DNA of 5,910 bases from Candidatus Kerfeldbacteria bacterium CG08_land_8_20_14_0_20_43_14. Lineage in GTDB: Bacteria > Patescibacteriota > Patescibacteriia > PEXW01. Below, piece by piece: positions 5,483 through 5,910 of the stretch (positions are counted from its first letter, which is position 1; the number at the start of each line of letters is the position of its first letter). The position numbers and the translations under genes were made by a program. The notes under the pieces are model-generated. The model saw nothing but the letters and a program-made list of their open reading frames with translations, was not told the origin of the DNA and did no database searches. The DNA lies in the NCBI GenBank assembly GCA_002774575.1, contig PEXW01000036.1:1-5910 (forward strand), given 5' to 3'.

Positions 5483-5910
5483 ATGACTGGTAAACTTCAA
5501 ACTATTTCGTTATCAAGGGAGCAATATGAATTACTTTTAAAAATTGTATACTTGGGCAATTGGTTAATAAACGCCCATCGTACGGAAGATATAAAGAAAG
5601 AATATGAACAAATTGAGGATTATATTTTTTCTTTGGCACCACAGTTTGGTTTTGAAGAGTATTTAAATCACGAGGAGTCTGATGGCGACAGATGTTTTCC
5701 GACAAGATTCTTTGAAGAAGAAACAGATGTAAATGCTTTGCATGATGAATATGACGAAGATACATTTTGGGATGAATTGCCAGAACGACTTGGTAAAAGG
5801 GATTTTTTTGAGAAATTTACAGAAAAGGAGATTAAAAAAATGAGCAGAGAGGGGTGGTTTAAGAAACTATTTGATTGCATTGATGTTTATAATGACGAAT
5901 TTGCTACGAA
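5483..5910 (+). CDS. Hypothetical acidic protein, 3'-truncated by window edge
   Basis: An open frame runs from the ATG at 5483 to the right edge (142 codons plus 2 bases, no stop), so the C-terminus is missing. The protein is soluble-looking, with no signal peptide or membrane segment. It begins with a helical stretch (SREQYELLLKIVYLGNWLIN, residues 10-30), then has a very acidic middle (EEETDV through DEYDEDTFWDEL, about 78-99), then alternating Lys/Glu helices (RDFFEKFTEKEIKKM). The layout vaguely resembles uncharacterised bacterial proteins with a Y-LGNW motif and a DE-FWDEL motif, from memory, but I cannot name a family. Codons are AT-rich compared with the glycosyltransferase gene. No Shine-Dalgarno precedes the ATG. 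Long continuous coding character and sensible composition make it a real gene; the minus-strand frames across it are low-complexity shadows. Confidence 0.75.
   Translation, partial: MTGKLQTISLSREQYELLLKIVYLGNWLINAHRTEDIKKEYEQIEDYIFSLAPQFGFEEYLNHEESDGDRCFPTRFFEEETDVNALHDEYDEDTFWDELPERLGKRDFFEKFTEKEIKKMSREGWFKKLFDCIDVYNDEFAT

Noticed and set aside
5502..5880. Two overlapping minus-strand frames at the right edge
   Set aside because: Low-complexity Ser/Asn- and His/Leu-rich translations opposite the open 5483 gene; antisense shadows.

Overview
The window looks like a piece of a bacterial chromosome with every supportable gene on the + strand. No gene fixes the taxonomy on its own. My best guess is a Candidate Phyla Radiation (Patescibacteria) genome. 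This rests on a divergent ribosomal protein S9, a short in-frame palindromic insertion encoding a QGFGGQA-type peptide (a string I associate from memory with proteins of those genomes), weak or absent Shine-Dalgarno sites, and a small glycan cluster next to a ribosomal gene. TGA is used as an ordinary stop (1851-1853 and 5011-5013), which argues against a UGA-recoded lineage.

Layout. (1) 1-296 is the 3' part of rpsI, cut by the window edge. (2) 351-3610 is a two-gene cell-surface glycan unit: a MOP-superfamily polysaccharide flippase overlaps by 4 bp (ATGA) a two-domain glycosyltransferase that joins a GT4-type GT-B domain to a GT2-type GT-A domain in one 586-residue chain. The GT4 half carries the 30-bp palindromic insert. 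(3) 3606-5013 is a self-contained AbiE-type (type IV) toxin-antitoxin module. Its consensus-like promoter lies so close to the antitoxin ATG that the message is probably leaderless, and small inverted and direct repeats around the promoter could be autoregulatory operators. The toxin follows the antitoxin after 3 bp. (4) A strong AT-rich hairpin (5033-5066) closes the module. (5) 5115-5429 and 5483-end are two unrecognised genes, the second open at the window edge.

How the genes may work together: the glycosyltransferase would build, and the flippase would export, a lipid-linked oligosaccharide for the cell surface. The AbiE pair is an independent defence or stabilisation cassette, separated from the glycan genes by its own promoter and from the following genes by the hairpin. 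No RNA genes, CRISPR array, transposase or integrase were seen.
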